DNA of 64,000 nucleotides from Xanthomonas bonasiae (GTDB taxonomy: Bacteria > Pseudomonadota > Gammaproteobacteria > Xanthomonadales > Xanthomonadaceae): contig NZ_JAFIWB010000001.1 in assembly GCF_017163705.1 (NCBI RefSeq), forward strand, positions 588,139-652,138, in the 5' to 3' direction. Under the pieces are notes generated by a model that was not told where the DNA came from, made no database searches, and saw only the letters and a program-made list of their open reading frames with translations. This document shows positions 8,079 through 22,046 of this stretch, one piece after another (within the stretch, counting starts at the first letter, position 1; each line of letters opens with the position of its first letter). Both the position numbers and the translations under genes were made by a program.

Positions 8079-8882
8079 CTACGGCTGCGCCAACGCGCGC
8101 TCCACCGCCTGCTGCGCCAATGGCGCCATCAGCGCGTAACCGGCCGCGGTGGGATGCACGCCGTCGTTGGCCAGGGCCTTGTCCAGGCCGCCCTGGCGAT
8201 TGCTCATCCTGCCGTGGTAGTCCAGGTACACCGCGCCATGGCTTTGCGCGTACTGCTTGATCCACGCGTTGAGCGCGCGGATCTTTTCCGCCGGCTGCAG
8301 GCCCGGCCGCCACGGGTAGTCGCTGACCGGCAGCACCGACGCCAGCACCAGCTTGATGTGGTTGGCCTGCGCCAGCTCGGCCATCGAGCGCAGGTTGTCT
8401 TCGATCATGCGCTGCGTGGACAGGCCGGTGTTGCCGGCCAGGTCGTTGGTGCCGGCCAGGATCACCACGGCCGCCGGCTTCAGGTCGATGACGTCCTGGC
8501 GAAAGCGCACCAGCATCTGCGCCGTGGTCTGCCCGGAAATGCCGCGATTGACGTAGGGCTTGCCGGGGAAGAACTCGGCGCCCTCGCTACGTCCCCACAT
8601 GTCGGTGATCGAATCGCCGTAGAACACCACGCGCCGCTCGCCCGCGGCCGGCGGCGCCAGCGCGGCGTTGTCGGCGCGATAGCGATTGAGCTGCGCCCAG
8701 TCCAGCAGGCGCTGCTGCAGCTCGGCCACGTCCTTGGCCTGCAGCGTGTCCGGCGCCTGCGTGTACAGCGCGTCCACCTTGCCCTGCAATGCGTCGGCGG
8801 CAGGCGCGGCGGTCTGCGCGGACGCAGGATGGGCGACACTCAGGCACAGCGACAACAGTGCGGCATGCGACAAGGGCTTCAC
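8079..8882 (-). CDS. Periplasmic SGNH/GDSL-type esterase
   Basis: A 267-residue exported hydrolase. A signal peptide (about 1-22, cleavage after ASA) precedes an SGNH domain with all four blocks: GDSITD with Ser91 nucleophile, the Gly in RGISG near 114, GTND with Asn146, and DGVHP with Asp240 and His243. Proteins with this layout are acyl esterases acting on acetylated sugars or lipids; the family resemblance is to GDSL_2/platelet-activating-factor acetylhydrolase-like enzymes. The precise substrate is unknown. No partner gene lies nearby. Convergent with the S41 gene. Confidence 0.88.
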   Translation of the reverse strand: MKPLSHAALLSLCLSVAHPASAQTAAPAADALQGKVDALYTQAPDTLQAKDVAELQQRLLDWAQLNRYRADNAALAPPAAGERRVVFYGDSITDMWGRSEGAEFFPGKPYVNRGISGQTTAQMLVRFRQDVIDLKPAAVVILAGTNDLAGNTGLSTQRMIEDNLRSMAELAQANHIKLVLASVLPVSDYPWRPGLQPAEKIRALNAWIKQYAQSHGAVYLDYHGRMSNRQGGLDKALANDGVHPTAAGYALMAPLAQQAVERALAQP

Positions 8883-9070
8883 GATCCACCTCCAGCTCGG
8901 GGAAACGCGTCACCCTAATCCAAATCGTGCGCCTGCGCGCGGGGCGGTGGCTTGGGCGGTGTGCGCGGAGCGCACAAGCAGTGTGCGCGGCATTGCCGAT
9001 GCAGCGTTACCCGCGGTTTCTGCGCACGGCGCTCGCTCGTATTCTCGCCTCGGCGATGCTGCAACCGCCC

Positions 9071-9106
9071 CCTCACCCCAACCCCTCTCCCGTGAGGAGA
9101 GGGGCT
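9071..9106. repeat. Partial xanthomonad intergenic mosaic repeat
   Basis: A partial copy of the ccctcaccccaacccctctc element, followed by a gagaggggc half-palindrome. The same unit appears in full at 47011-47131 and 47174-47296. It lies between the GDSL and histidine kinase genes, in an otherwise featureless spacer. Confidence 0.6.
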
Positions 9107-9158
9107 TGTGCTCCGGTGCGAACGCGCCGTCGCTGGTGGCGCGGCAGGCCGGCTTCGC

Positions 9159-10295
9159 TCAGTTGCTGGCGGCGGCCTGCCGCGGCAGCGTCGCCAGGAA
9201 ACGGGTGCCATCCTGCTGCGAGGAGCTGACCTCGATGCGCCCGCCATGCGCCGCGACGATCCGGTCGACGATGTACAGGCCCAGGCCCAGATTCGCGCCG
9301 GCGACCTGTGGCGTGCCGTCGGCGTGCGCGGTGGTGGTCAGCGGCTCGAACACCGAGGCCAGCATCGCCTCGGGAATCGGCGGCCCCAGGTTGTGCACGC
9401 TCAGGCCCACCTCGTCCGCCGCCAGGCCGTTCAATGCGATCGTGATCTGCTGATCGCGGCTGCCGTATTTCAATGCGTTGTTCAGCAGGTTCGCGATCAC
9501 CCGGCGCAGCCGCATCGCGTCCCAACTGCCGTGCAAATCGCCGACCGTGAGCACCTGCATCGCCCGTTTCGGATAGATCGTGGCCATCTCGTCGACGACG
9601 TCCTGGGCCAGCGCGTCCAGGCTGGCCGCTTGCGGACGCACCGGCGTGGACACGCCCAGGTTGTCGCTGGTGAAGTCCATCAGGTCGTCCAGGATCGCCT
9701 TCATCTGCATGGCGCTGCGCAGCAACACGCGCGCCTGCGGCGCTTGCGCCTCGCCCTGCCCCAGCATCAGGTCCGCGCAGCTCATCACCGCCGACAGCGG
9801 CCCGCGCAGGTCGTGGCCAAGGATGCCCATGAACAGGTGCTGGGTCTGCTCCACGCTCTCCATGAAGGCGCGCACCGAATCGGCCAGGATCTGGTCCAGC
9901 GCCTCGTTGAAACGGCTCATGTCCGGCAGATCCTGCACGCCCGGCGTGTGTTCGGACCGGCTCCACAGGCGCATCACGCTGGCGCGCAGCGCACGGAATT
10001 CCGAGACCAGCTGCATCATGCCGAAGCCGTGCTTGACCCGTTGTCGGGCATGCAGGCTCGCGGCGCCGTCGGTCTCGAATTGCTCCGAGCCGGCATCCAG
10101 CGACCTGAGCCGTAGTTCCGTCGCGCTCATCGGCGCGCGCATGTCGGCGACGATTTCGGCCAGCAGCTGCGCGGCGTGATCGCGCAACTGGAATGCGCTC
10201 ATCGCCTCGCCTTCCGCACCGCGGGTGCGCGCGAACGCGATCCAGTCGTCGCACAACGGCTCGATGTTCGCCTCGATGAAATCGGCCAACTTCAT
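9159..10295 (-). CDS. Sensor histidine kinase with RsbRD-type N-terminus
   Basis: A 378-residue soluble histidine kinase. Residues about 1-145 form an all-helical region of the RsbRD_N type (MKLADFIEANIEPLCDDWIAF), known from stress-sensing kinases. HisKA follows with His161 in the H-box GHDLRGPLSAV, then a HATPase domain with the N-box NLLNNALKYG near 270 and the G-box LGLGLYIV near 345. There are no membrane segments, so the signal is cytoplasmic or supplied by a partner. The start is the Met that begins the RsbRD helix; the frame stays open upstream but without resemblance. No response regulator is adjacent, so it is an orphan. Confidence 0.88.
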   Translation of the reverse strand: MKLADFIEANIEPLCDDWIAFARTRGAEGEAMSAFQLRDHAAQLLAEIVADMRAPMSATELRLRSLDAGSEQFETDGAASLHARQRVKHGFGMMQLVSEFRALRASVMRLWSRSEHTPGVQDLPDMSRFNEALDQILADSVRAFMESVEQTQHLFMGILGHDLRGPLSAVMSCADLMLGQGEAQAPQARVLLRSAMQMKAILDDLMDFTSDNLGVSTPVRPQAASLDALAQDVVDEMATIYPKRAMQVLTVGDLHGSWDAMRLRRVIANLLNNALKYGSRDQQITIALNGLAADEVGLSVHNLGPPIPEAMLASVFEPLTTTAHADGTPQVAGANLGLGLYIVDRIVAAHGGRIEVSSSQQDGTRFLATLPRQAAASN

Positions 10296-11116
10296 GCCGG
10301 CCCCCTCGCACTTGGCCGGCCGCGCCGTAGCCGCCGAGCACGACCATTCGCCGCGAGCACGCCCCCGGTGCCGCTTGCCGCCGTCGCCGCGCGGCCTTCC
10401 AAGCAAAACATCCTCATTGCATCAGCCCCCAGCGTCGATGCGCCAGCTTAAACATTCCCGGTTGAATGCGTACATCTGGGCCCTGCCGGAACGGACGAGG
10501 CGATGCCATGCGCCGCCGCCCGGTGTTCGCGGTGGCGCGCGGTTGGTGGCGCGCGGTACCACACGCGGCCGCTGAACGGATCGATTCTCGTATGCGGCAC
10601 CGAAGCGACAAGGCGCACGGCCGTACCGATGCGACATCGGGAATGTGCGCAACGGCGATCCGCCAGGGACCGGCACGCGAACGCCGCACACGCCAGCGAT
10701 GCGACGCGCAACCTGTCACCAAAACGCCACGCGGCAGCCTCCGCTTGGGCCGATCGCAGGCGTGCCGCCGCGCCACACGCCCGGCATTCAGTCGCCACTC
10801 ATGCGCCGGCGCCTGCCCCGCATCGGCACGCCTACCGCGCAAGGACGAACGCCCGCATACCGGATGCCGAAGGCACAAGCCGTTGCCCGACAAGGGAAGC
10901 GGCGAATGCCGAAGCGCAGATGCTGCGGCATGTCTGCCATCGGCAATGCACACGTTTGCTACGCGATGCCGCGTGCGCGATTGTTTTTCGCTATCCATGC
11001 AACCTTTTCGCCGGCCCTAACTTTTTTGTACGTACATGACACGCGCTGTTTTCCGTTCCTACCATTGCGCCGGTAGTGAAGGGGGGGTCCCCACTCCAAG
11101 CCCCGAAGGACACCGC
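10296..11116. other. 820-base gap without a convincing gene
   Basis: Several frames stay open here on both strands because of the base composition, but their products are Arg/Cys/His-rich low-information sequences with no recognisable family, and none has a ribosome site. Near the right end the DNA becomes A+T-richer (tttttcgctatccatgcaac, then a T6 run), which suggests the promoter of the PQQ dehydrogenase. A TGTACGTACA palindrome lies there. An unrecognised small RNA or long leader cannot be excluded. Confidence 0.5.
11027..11036. promoter_or_regulatory. Palindrome upstream of PQQ dehydrogenase, candidate operator
   Basis: The perfect 10-base palindrome TGTACGTACA, directly after a T6 run and 80 bases before the PQQ dehydrogenase start. 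Its TGTA-N2-TACA shape is compatible with GntR-family operators, and a GntR/FCD regulator gene lies 1.9 kb away, but linking the two is a guess. Confidence 0.3.
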
Positions 11117-12850
11117 ATGAACAGGCATTACGCGCACCGGAAACTCTCTCTGCTGTGGCTGGCGTTGGCTCCCGGATTGATGCTCGCCACGGCGGCGTCG
11201 GCACAATCCGCAAGCCCTGCCCCCGCGCAAGCTCCGAACGACAGCGCAGCGTCCGCCAGCCCGCAGGGCGGCAGCTACGGCGACAACGCAAGCTCCGGTT
11301 CCACCGCTGGCTATGGCACGGCATTCGGCGGCGGCGCGCCCTATGCCACGCGCAGCAGCTGGGAAAACGCCGGTGGCGGCTATCTCAACACGCGCTTCGC
11401 CCCGGCCGAATGGCAGATCACTCCGTTCAACGCGGCGCGGCTGAAGACCGCATGGACCTTCACCACCGCAGGCGACGTGTCCGCCACGCCGACCGTGCAG
11501 GGCAGCGCGCTGTACGTGCCCGACTGGGGCGGCCAGCTGTATCGCATCGACACCACGCTGGGCAAGGCGGTGTGGCAGGTGAAACTGTCCGACTACACCG
11601 GCAATGCCGCCTCGCTGTCGCGCAACAGCCCGGCGATCGCGCGCAACAGCGTCCTGGTCGGCGACCAAGCCAGCGGCACGGTGGTGGCGATCGACAAGAA
11701 CACCGGCAAGCTGCTGTGGAAGACCCTGGTCGAAGCCAATGCGCAAGCGCGCATCACCGCCTCGCCGGTGGTGTACGGCGATCGCGTCTACGTCGGCGTG
11801 TCTTCCGGCGACTGGGGCGGACTGAGCCCTGGCTACAAATTCTCCTTCCGCGGCAGCGTGGCCGCGCTCGACCTGAAGACCGGCAAGCTGCTGTGGAGCT
11901 TCCGCACCGCGCCGGAAGGCTATACCGGCGCCTCGGTGTGGGGCACGCTGGCGATCGATCCGCAACGGCAGCGCGTCTACGCCACCACCGGCAACAACTA
12001 TTCGGTGCCGCTGGACGTGGCCAGCTGCGTCAAGAACGCCAACGGCGACAAAACCGCACAGCTGGCCTGCCTGGCGCCGGACAACTACGTGGATTCGGTG
12101 CTGGCGCTGGACATGCGCAGCGGCAAGCCGGTGTGGACGCGCCGCCTGCAGGGCGCCGACGCCTGGTCGCTGTCGTGCCTGGTCGCGCCGACCGCCGGTG
12201 TGTGCCAGGAACCGCAGGGGCCGGACTACGACTTCAGCGGCGGCGGCGCCAACCTGTTCACCGCGATCCGCAACGGCAAGCCGCAGGCCCTGGTCGGCGC
12301 CGGGCAGAAGAGCGGCGTGTACTGGGCCTTCGACGCCGACAGCGGACGCACCGTGTGGTCCACCCAGGTCGGTCCGGGCGGCACCGCCGGCGGCATCGAA
12401 TGGGGCTCGTCGGTGGATCCGTTCAAATCGCGGGTCTACGTCGCCATCAACAACAACAACCACACCAGCTACACCCTGGCCCCCGGCAACACCGAGACCT
12501 GGAACGCCGGCTCGTGGGCGGCGCTGGACGCGGCCAGCGGCAAGATCCTGTGGCAGGTGAAGGTGCCGGGCATCGATCCGATCCAGACCACGTTCGGCGC
12601 CGGCGGCCGTGGCCCGCTCGCGTCCTCGCCCGGGCTGGTCTACGCAGGTTCGATGTCCGGCGCGATGACCGTGCTCGACGCCGAGACCGGCAAGACCCTG
12701 TGGAGCTTCGATGCCGGCGGTTCGGTGTCCAGCGCGCCGGCCGTGGTGGACGGCGCGGTGTACTGGGGCGCGGGCTACAGCCGCTTCAACTTCGGCACCG
12801 GCGTGCACAAGCTGTACAAGTTCGTCCCGGCCACCTCGCACGCTCACTGA
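11117..12850 (+). CDS. Exported PQQ-dependent beta-propeller dehydrogenase
   Basis: A 577-residue quinoprotein with a Sec signal peptide (about 1-30, ending ASAQ) and repeated propeller-blade motifs of the form LDxxTGKxLW (for example at about residues 195, 255, 335, 475 and 520). The conserved cysteine-containing stretch near 355-370 (SCLVAP..GVC) and PQGPDYDF resemble polyvinyl-alcohol-dehydrogenase-like and type II alcohol dehydrogenases. No CxxCH haem motif is present, so electrons would have to pass to a separate cytochrome or the quinone pool. It probably oxidises an alcohol or sugar in the periplasm; the substrate is unknown. The start follows cgaagga and precedes the signal peptide. 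A strong terminator follows, so it is monocistronic. Confidence 0.88.
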   Translation: MNRHYAHRKLSLLWLALAPGLMLATAASAQSASPAPAQAPNDSAASASPQGGSYGDNASSGSTAGYGTAFGGGAPYATRSSWENAGGGYLNTRFAPAEWQITPFNAARLKTAWTFTTAGDVSATPTVQGSALYVPDWGGQLYRIDTTLGKAVWQVKLSDYTGNAASLSRNSPAIARNSVLVGDQASGTVVAIDKNTGKLLWKTLVEANAQARITASPVVYGDRVYVGVSSGDWGGLSPGYKFSFRGSVAALDLKTGKLLWSFRTAPEGYTGASVWGTLAIDPQRQRVYATTGNNYSVPLDVASCVKNANGDKTAQLACLAPDNYVDSVLALDMRSGKPVWTRRLQGADAWSLSCLVAPTAGVCQEPQGPDYDFSGGGANLFTAIRNGKPQALVGAGQKSGVYWAFDADSGRTVWSTQVGPGGTAGGIEWGSSVDPFKSRVYVAINNNNHTSYTLAPGNTETWNAGSWAALDAASGKILWQVKVPGIDPIQTTFGAGGRGPLASSPGLVYAGSMSGAMTVLDAETGKTLWSFDAGGSVSSAPAVVDGAVYWGAGYSRFNFGTGVHKLYKFVPATSHAH

Positions 12851-12885
12851 TCGCGCGGCGGCGCAGCCGAGACAGGCTAGAACCG

Positions 12886-12919
12886 ACAGCCCTCCTGCGC
12901 ATGCAGGAGGGCTGTTTTC
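12886..12919 (+). terminator. Rho-independent terminator of the PQQ dehydrogenase gene
   Basis: A perfect 13-base stem (acagccctcctgc / gcaggagggctgt) with a gcat loop followed by tttc, 35 bases after the stop codon. One of the strongest terminators in the window. Confidence 0.85.
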
Positions 12920-13020
12920 GTAGACGATGCGGCCGCTGCGAGGCGGCAGGTCGGCGGCCGGCAGCGCGACAGTGGCGCTTCCACCACGCAGGCGACAAGC
13001 GCGCAGCCCAGCGCCAATCC

Positions 13021-13770
13021 TTACGACCGCTTCTTCTTTTTCGCTTCCCGGCTTTCTTCGCCCGCAATCAGCGACAGCACGTCGTGGATGATGGTGAACA
13101 TCGCCGCGTGCGCCTTGTCCCCGTCGCCGCTCTTGATCGCGTTCAGGACCCGACGGTGCGCCGGGATGCTCGCCGTATGCCCGCCGATGCGGTTGGTGAA
13201 CTGGATCGAAAAACTCAGCGCGGTGTTCACCAGCTCGTGGAATTGCATGTAGAACGGATTGCCGGTCGCGTCGAGGATCGCGACATGGAAGGCCACGTCC
13301 GAGGACAGGTGATCGTCTTCGCCGCGGCCGGCCGCGATCATGCGTTGCAGCGCGTGCTGGATCTTGCCGATCGCCTCGGCATTGCCCTGCTGCGCGGCCA
13401 GCTTGGCCGCCATCGGCTCGATGCCCTGGCGCATTTCGGTGAACGAACGCAGCAGGCTGTGCGAGAACTTGCGTTCCAGCATCCAGCGCAGCACGTCCGG
13501 ATCCAGCAGGCTCCAGGTCTGCTCGGGCCGGACCACGATGCCGCTGCGCGGGCGCGCGGACAGCAGGCCCTTAGCGGTCAGCATCTTGATCGCTTCGCGG
13601 GTCACGCTGCGGCTGGTGGAGTACGCCGAGGAGATCTCCGCCTCGGTGGGGAAACTCTGCAAACCGTAGATGCCGGCCACGACGTCGCGCCCCAGCGCAT
13701 CGAGCAATTGCGAGCTGAGCGTCGTGCTTCCGAACTGTCGCGCCCCCCTGCCCAGATGGTGCGATTTCAT
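13021..13770 (-). CDS. GntR-family (FadR/FCD) transcriptional regulator
   Basis: A 249-residue repressor-type regulator: N-terminal winged HTH (about 18-85, FPTEAEISSAYSTSRSVTREAIKMLTAKGLL) and a C-terminal all-helical FCD ligand domain (about 105-235) with metal-binding histidines in DVAFHVAILDA and in PAHRRVLNAI. FCD regulators usually sense organic or sugar acids; DgoR-like galactonate repressors are relatives. It is last in a run of minus-strand genes (TonB receptor, GH30, GH2), 243 bases below GH2, and probably controls that locus. The C-terminus ends in a Lys-rich tail. Confidence 0.87.
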   Translation of the reverse strand: MKSHHLGRGARQFGSTTLSSQLLDALGRDVVAGIYGLQSFPTEAEISSAYSTSRSVTREAIKMLTAKGLLSARPRSGIVVRPEQTWSLLDPDVLRWMLERKFSHSLLRSFTEMRQGIEPMAAKLAAQQGNAEAIGKIQHALQRMIAAGRGEDDHLSSDVAFHVAILDATGNPFYMQFHELVNTALSFSIQFTNRIGGHTASIPAHRRVLNAIKSGDGDKAHAAMFTIIHDVLSLIAGEESREAKKKKRS

Positions 13771-14013
13771 TGCAGGTAGCCGTTTTTACAAGGAAAGATC
13801 GAGAGTAGCACGGCGATTTCGGCGCGGAAGTCTTGATTTTTTCACGGCAAATCCGGTGGCCCGGGACACCCGCGGACACGTCCTGGACACCGGCCGCGCA
13901 CGCGTGCCGCCGGCCGCCAAACGCCTCACGGCAGCCGTGCGGAAGCGGTCGCGCCGCGACCGGCGATGGGCCCGCACCACGCGCCTCGCCGTGCTGCGCT
14001 GCCCTGCCACCGC

Positions 14014-18929
<4,916 letters not shown>

Positions 18930-18937
<8 letters not shown>

Positions 18938-19091
18938 GCGCCACCTGCATCGGCGTCACCATCAGGCTGCCGCCGCATGCCGGCAAATCCAATCCGCATT
19001 GGGTCTCGTCGGCGGCCGCGGCCATCCCGCCCGCGATACCGCCGCCGACGATCGCGATGCGGCGCAACGGCTCGCTGGCATTCACGTCCAT
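18930..19091 (-). pseudogene. Short remnant resembling a flavin-dependent halogenase
   Basis: A 53-codon frame on the minus strand, too short for a normal gene, reading MDVNASEPLRRIAIVGGGIAGG then MAAAA. This is close to the FAD-binding start of tryptophan-halogenase-like proteins, where RIVIVGGGTAGWMAAA is usual. After residue 27 the likeness ends abruptly and 26 unrelated residues lead to TAG, as expected if about 450 codons were lost by internal deletion. Such halogenase genes commonly sit directly beside TonB receptors in xanthomonads, exactly this position. A functional short peptide is possible but less likely. The end overlaps the GH30 start. Confidence 0.5.
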
Positions 19092-19167
19092 TGCCACCGG
19101 TACCGCTGCGTTGCCGAGCGTGATTGCATCTTCATCGGTCCTTGCAAGACATCGATCGCAGGTGCCC

Positions 19168-19219
19168 GGCCCATGCAGGCATGGGCCGGATGCAGCCCGC
19201 TTGAACCACCGAAGCGGGC
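19168..19219 (-). other. Two hairpins after the TonB receptor gene
   Basis: Two stem-loops within 55 bases of the receptor stop: ggcccatg-cagg-catgggcc (19168-19187) and gcccgctt-N9-aagcgggc (19195-19219). Neither has a T-run. They may protect the 3' end of the receptor mRNA and uncouple its level from the downstream hydrolase genes. Confidence 0.5.
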
Positions 19220-19229
19220 AGCCACCGCA

Positions 19230-22046
19230 TCAGTAGGTGATCCGTGCCGAGAAGCCGTAGCGCCGGTCGTTGAGTTCGTAGCGCAACGGCGCGCTCGCCG
19301 TGCCGATGTAGATCTCGTTCATGCGGTTGTTCAAGTTCACTGCATCGAACGACAGCGCGATGTGCTCGTTCACGTTGTAGCTGACCGAGGCATCCAGCGA
19401 GGCGTAAGGCTTCTGGTATTGCGGAATGCCGTTGGCGCCGCTGCCCTGGGTGGTGTCCAGGTATTCGCCACGCCAGCTCCAGGCCAGGCGCGCGGTGACG
19501 GGACCCTTCTCGTACAGGGCCACCGCGTTGTAGCTGTGCTTGGACAACTTCTCCAGCGGCACCGTGGCCGGGATGTCGGAGCCGGCGGTGGCGAAGGGAT
19601 TGGACACGCTGCTGTCCACGTAGGTGTAGTTGAACTGGAACCCCAGGCCGCTGAGCCAACCGGGCAGGAAATCGTAGAACTGCTGGTAGGCGAATTCGGC
19701 GCCGCGGATGGTGCCGTTGCCGGTGTTGAGCGAGGTGCTGATGTCGTAGTCCAGGCCGTTGTAGTTGCGTACCACGGTGCCGCTGGCCAGGAAGCCGTCC
19801 ACCTTCTTGTAGAACAGGCCGGCGGTGAGCGAGCCGGCAGGAGCGAAGTACCATTCCAGCGTCGCATCGTAGTTGTCCGACTGGACCGGACGCAGGAACG
19901 GATTGCCGGAGGACCCGCCAGGCCGCCCGGTGATCGGATTCAGCTGGCTCGATGCGCCCAGCGAGACGTTGGTCGACATCTGGTCGAAGTTGGGCCGCGC
20001 GATCAGCTGCGAATAGGCGAAGCGCGCCTGCAGGGTGTCGCTCAGGTGCGCGCGCAGGTTGAACGACGGCAGTACGTCGTTGTAGGTGCGCTCGACCGAC
20101 AGCGGAGTGATGCCGCCGCCGTCCATGAACACCGCGCCGTCCGAACCGGTGGTGGTCCTGACCAGGCGCACGCCGATGTTGCCGTCCAGGCGCAAGCCGG
20201 CCAGATCGGTGTCGTAGTCGGCGGTGAAATAGCCGGCCCAGGTCTTTTCGGTCTGGTAGTTGAGGTCGCTCGGCTTGAACGCGGTCTGCGGCGCGAAGCC
20301 GAACAGCGCCTCGGTGCGCGCGGTGCGGTCGAACAGGCCGCCGCCGCTGGCGAACTCCGGATACAGCACGCCGCCGGTCAGCGTCTTGCCGTCGAAGAAG
20401 TCCGGCGACGGCCCATTGCGCACCAGTTCCGGATGCGCCGAAACCGACGGGTAGACCAGGGTCGTGGCGCAGGTCGGATCCGCCCCGGTCACGCCCAGGC
20501 AGGCGGCGTTCCAGGTGCCGCGCAGGTCGATGCTGCTGTCGGCGTAGCGCACGCCGGCGCTGAACTTGGTGAACAAACCGCCCTCGGTGAAGTATTCCAG
20601 GTCCGATTGCAGCGCCAGCTGGTCGGCGTCGTTGCGGGTCAGCGCATCGGCGATATAGCTGAAGCCGTAGTTGTTGGGATCGCTCAGCAACGCCGGATCG
20701 CGCACGTTGAAGCGCGGGTTGCCGCCGCGCAGGTCGAAGTCGACGATCGAGCGGTTGGCCGCGTTGCTGCTGTCCTCCGATGCGCGGTCGTAGAGCGAGA
20801 CGACGAAGCCGTTGCGGTCGGCATCGTAGGACGAGGTGAGGTATTGCGCGTCGAACGTCACCGCCAGCTTCTCGCTGGGATTCCAGCGCAGGTTGAGGCT
20901 GTAGTTGGTGTTGGTCGAGGTGAGATCCTGGTCGTAGCGCGCCGACTCGAACATCTGGTTGTCCAGCGCGCCCGAGGTGGCGTAGCCGTTCTTGTCGAAG
21001 GTGAAGTCCGCGCCCGCCAATGGCGACGCGGCATCGCGTCGGTTGGCCTGGTAGAAGTACTTGCCCTGCCGGTAGAAGTCGTAGGTCGTGCGCAGGAACT
21101 GCCCGGTGACCAGCACCGTATCGGACGGCTTCCACTGCAGCGCGGCCGCCGTGCCCAGGCGCTTGCGGTCGCCGCCGTCGTCGTAGATCTGGAAGCCGGA
21201 GGGAATCTGCGCGCCGCTCGGCGCGCCGGCGATGACGCCGTCCGGCACCGCGACGAACGGGCCGGTCAGGATGCCGTCCTGGCGATAGCTGGAGCGGCCA
21301 TAGCCGACATTGAACAGCACGCCGATCTCGCCGGCGTCGGTGTCGAAGCGGTCGCTATACAGGCCCGACGCCGACCCGCCGGTCTTGTCGGCGCGGTCAT
21401 AGTAGTTGCCTTTGGCGGTGGCGCTGATGACCCGGCCGGGCGCGTCGAACGGCAGCCGGGTGCGCAGGTTCACCACGCCGCCGACGCCGCCCTCGATGAT
21501 GTTCGCAGGCGGATTCTTGTAGACGTCGATACCGGACAGCAGCTCCGGCGGAATGCCTTCCAGGTCCAGCGTGCGGCCGCCGGAAGCGGAAAACGTATCG
21601 CGCCCGTCAAGGAAATTGCGCACCTGGGTCAGGCCGCGCACGGTGACGGCCGGCTGCGTGCGGTGATCGAAATCGGTGGCGCCTTCGCCGTAACGGCGCT
21701 GGATCTGCACGCCGGTGATGCGCTGCAGCGCTTCCACCGTGTTCGCATCCGGCAGCTTGCCGATGTCCTGGGCCTGCACCGAATCCACGATCTGCGTCGC
21801 GTCCTGCTTGATCGCCTGCGCCGAGCGCAGGCTTTCGCGCACGCCGGTGACCACGATGCTGTCCATTGTCTTGACGTCGGTGCCGGCCGGCTGCGCAGCG
21901 GCATCCTGCGCGCCTTGCTCGGCAGGAGTGGTGGGCTTGGCCTGCGCCCACGCCAGCAACGGCGTCAGCATCGCCAGGCCCAAGGCGCTGGCGAGGGGAT
22001 TCCTGTGCTTGGGGTATTTACGCTTGAAGGGCGCACGACTTGTCAT
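19230..22046 (-). CDS. TonB-dependent outer-membrane receptor
   Basis: A 938-residue outer-membrane receptor. After a signal region (about 1-35, ending LLAWAQA) comes a Pro/Ala-rich linker, the TonB box region (MDSIVVTGV), the plug domain (SLRSAQAIKQDATQIVDSV, LPDANTVEALQRITGV, and the IDVYKNPPANIIEGGVGGVVNLRT block) and a 22-strand barrel ending in an aromatic-rich strand (YGFSARITY). The plug phrasing is that of xanthomonad and Caulobacter receptors for plant-derived carbohydrates. With GH30 and GH2 downstream it probably imports galacto-oligosaccharides. The start at 22046 follows a ggagag ribosome site; an in-frame Met 17 codons upstream has none. Confidence 0.93.
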   Translation of the reverse strand: MTSRAPFKRKYPKHRNPLASALGLAMLTPLLAWAQAKPTTPAEQGAQDAAAQPAGTDVKTMDSIVVTGVRESLRSAQAIKQDATQIVDSVQAQDIGKLPDANTVEALQRITGVQIQRRYGEGATDFDHRTQPAVTVRGLTQVRNFLDGRDTFSASGGRTLDLEGIPPELLSGIDVYKNPPANIIEGGVGGVVNLRTRLPFDAPGRVISATAKGNYYDRADKTGGSASGLYSDRFDTDAGEIGVLFNVGYGRSSYRQDGILTGPFVAVPDGVIAGAPSGAQIPSGFQIYDDGGDRKRLGTAAALQWKPSDTVLVTGQFLRTTYDFYRQGKYFYQANRRDAASPLAGADFTFDKNGYATSGALDNQMFESARYDQDLTSTNTNYSLNLRWNPSEKLAVTFDAQYLTSSYDADRNGFVVSLYDRASEDSSNAANRSIVDFDLRGGNPRFNVRDPALLSDPNNYGFSYIADALTRNDADQLALQSDLEYFTEGGLFTKFSAGVRYADSSIDLRGTWNAACLGVTGADPTCATTLVYPSVSAHPELVRNGPSPDFFDGKTLTGGVLYPEFASGGGLFDRTARTEALFGFAPQTAFKPSDLNYQTEKTWAGYFTADYDTDLAGLRLDGNIGVRLVRTTTGSDGAVFMDGGGITPLSVERTYNDVLPSFNLRAHLSDTLQARFAYSQLIARPNFDQMSTNVSLGASSQLNPITGRPGGSSGNPFLRPVQSDNYDATLEWYFAPAGSLTAGLFYKKVDGFLASGTVVRNYNGLDYDISTSLNTGNGTIRGAEFAYQQFYDFLPGWLSGLGFQFNYTYVDSSVSNPFATAGSDIPATVPLEKLSKHSYNAVALYEKGPVTARLAWSWRGEYLDTTQGSGANGIPQYQKPYASLDASVSYNVNEHIALSFDAVNLNNRMNEIYIGTASAPLRYELNDRRYGFSARITY

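Noticed and set aside
10414..10998. Open frames on both strands in the gap before the PQQ dehydrogenase
   Set aside because: Arg/Cys/His-rich sequence, no ribosome sites, no family likeness, mutually overlapping on opposite strands.
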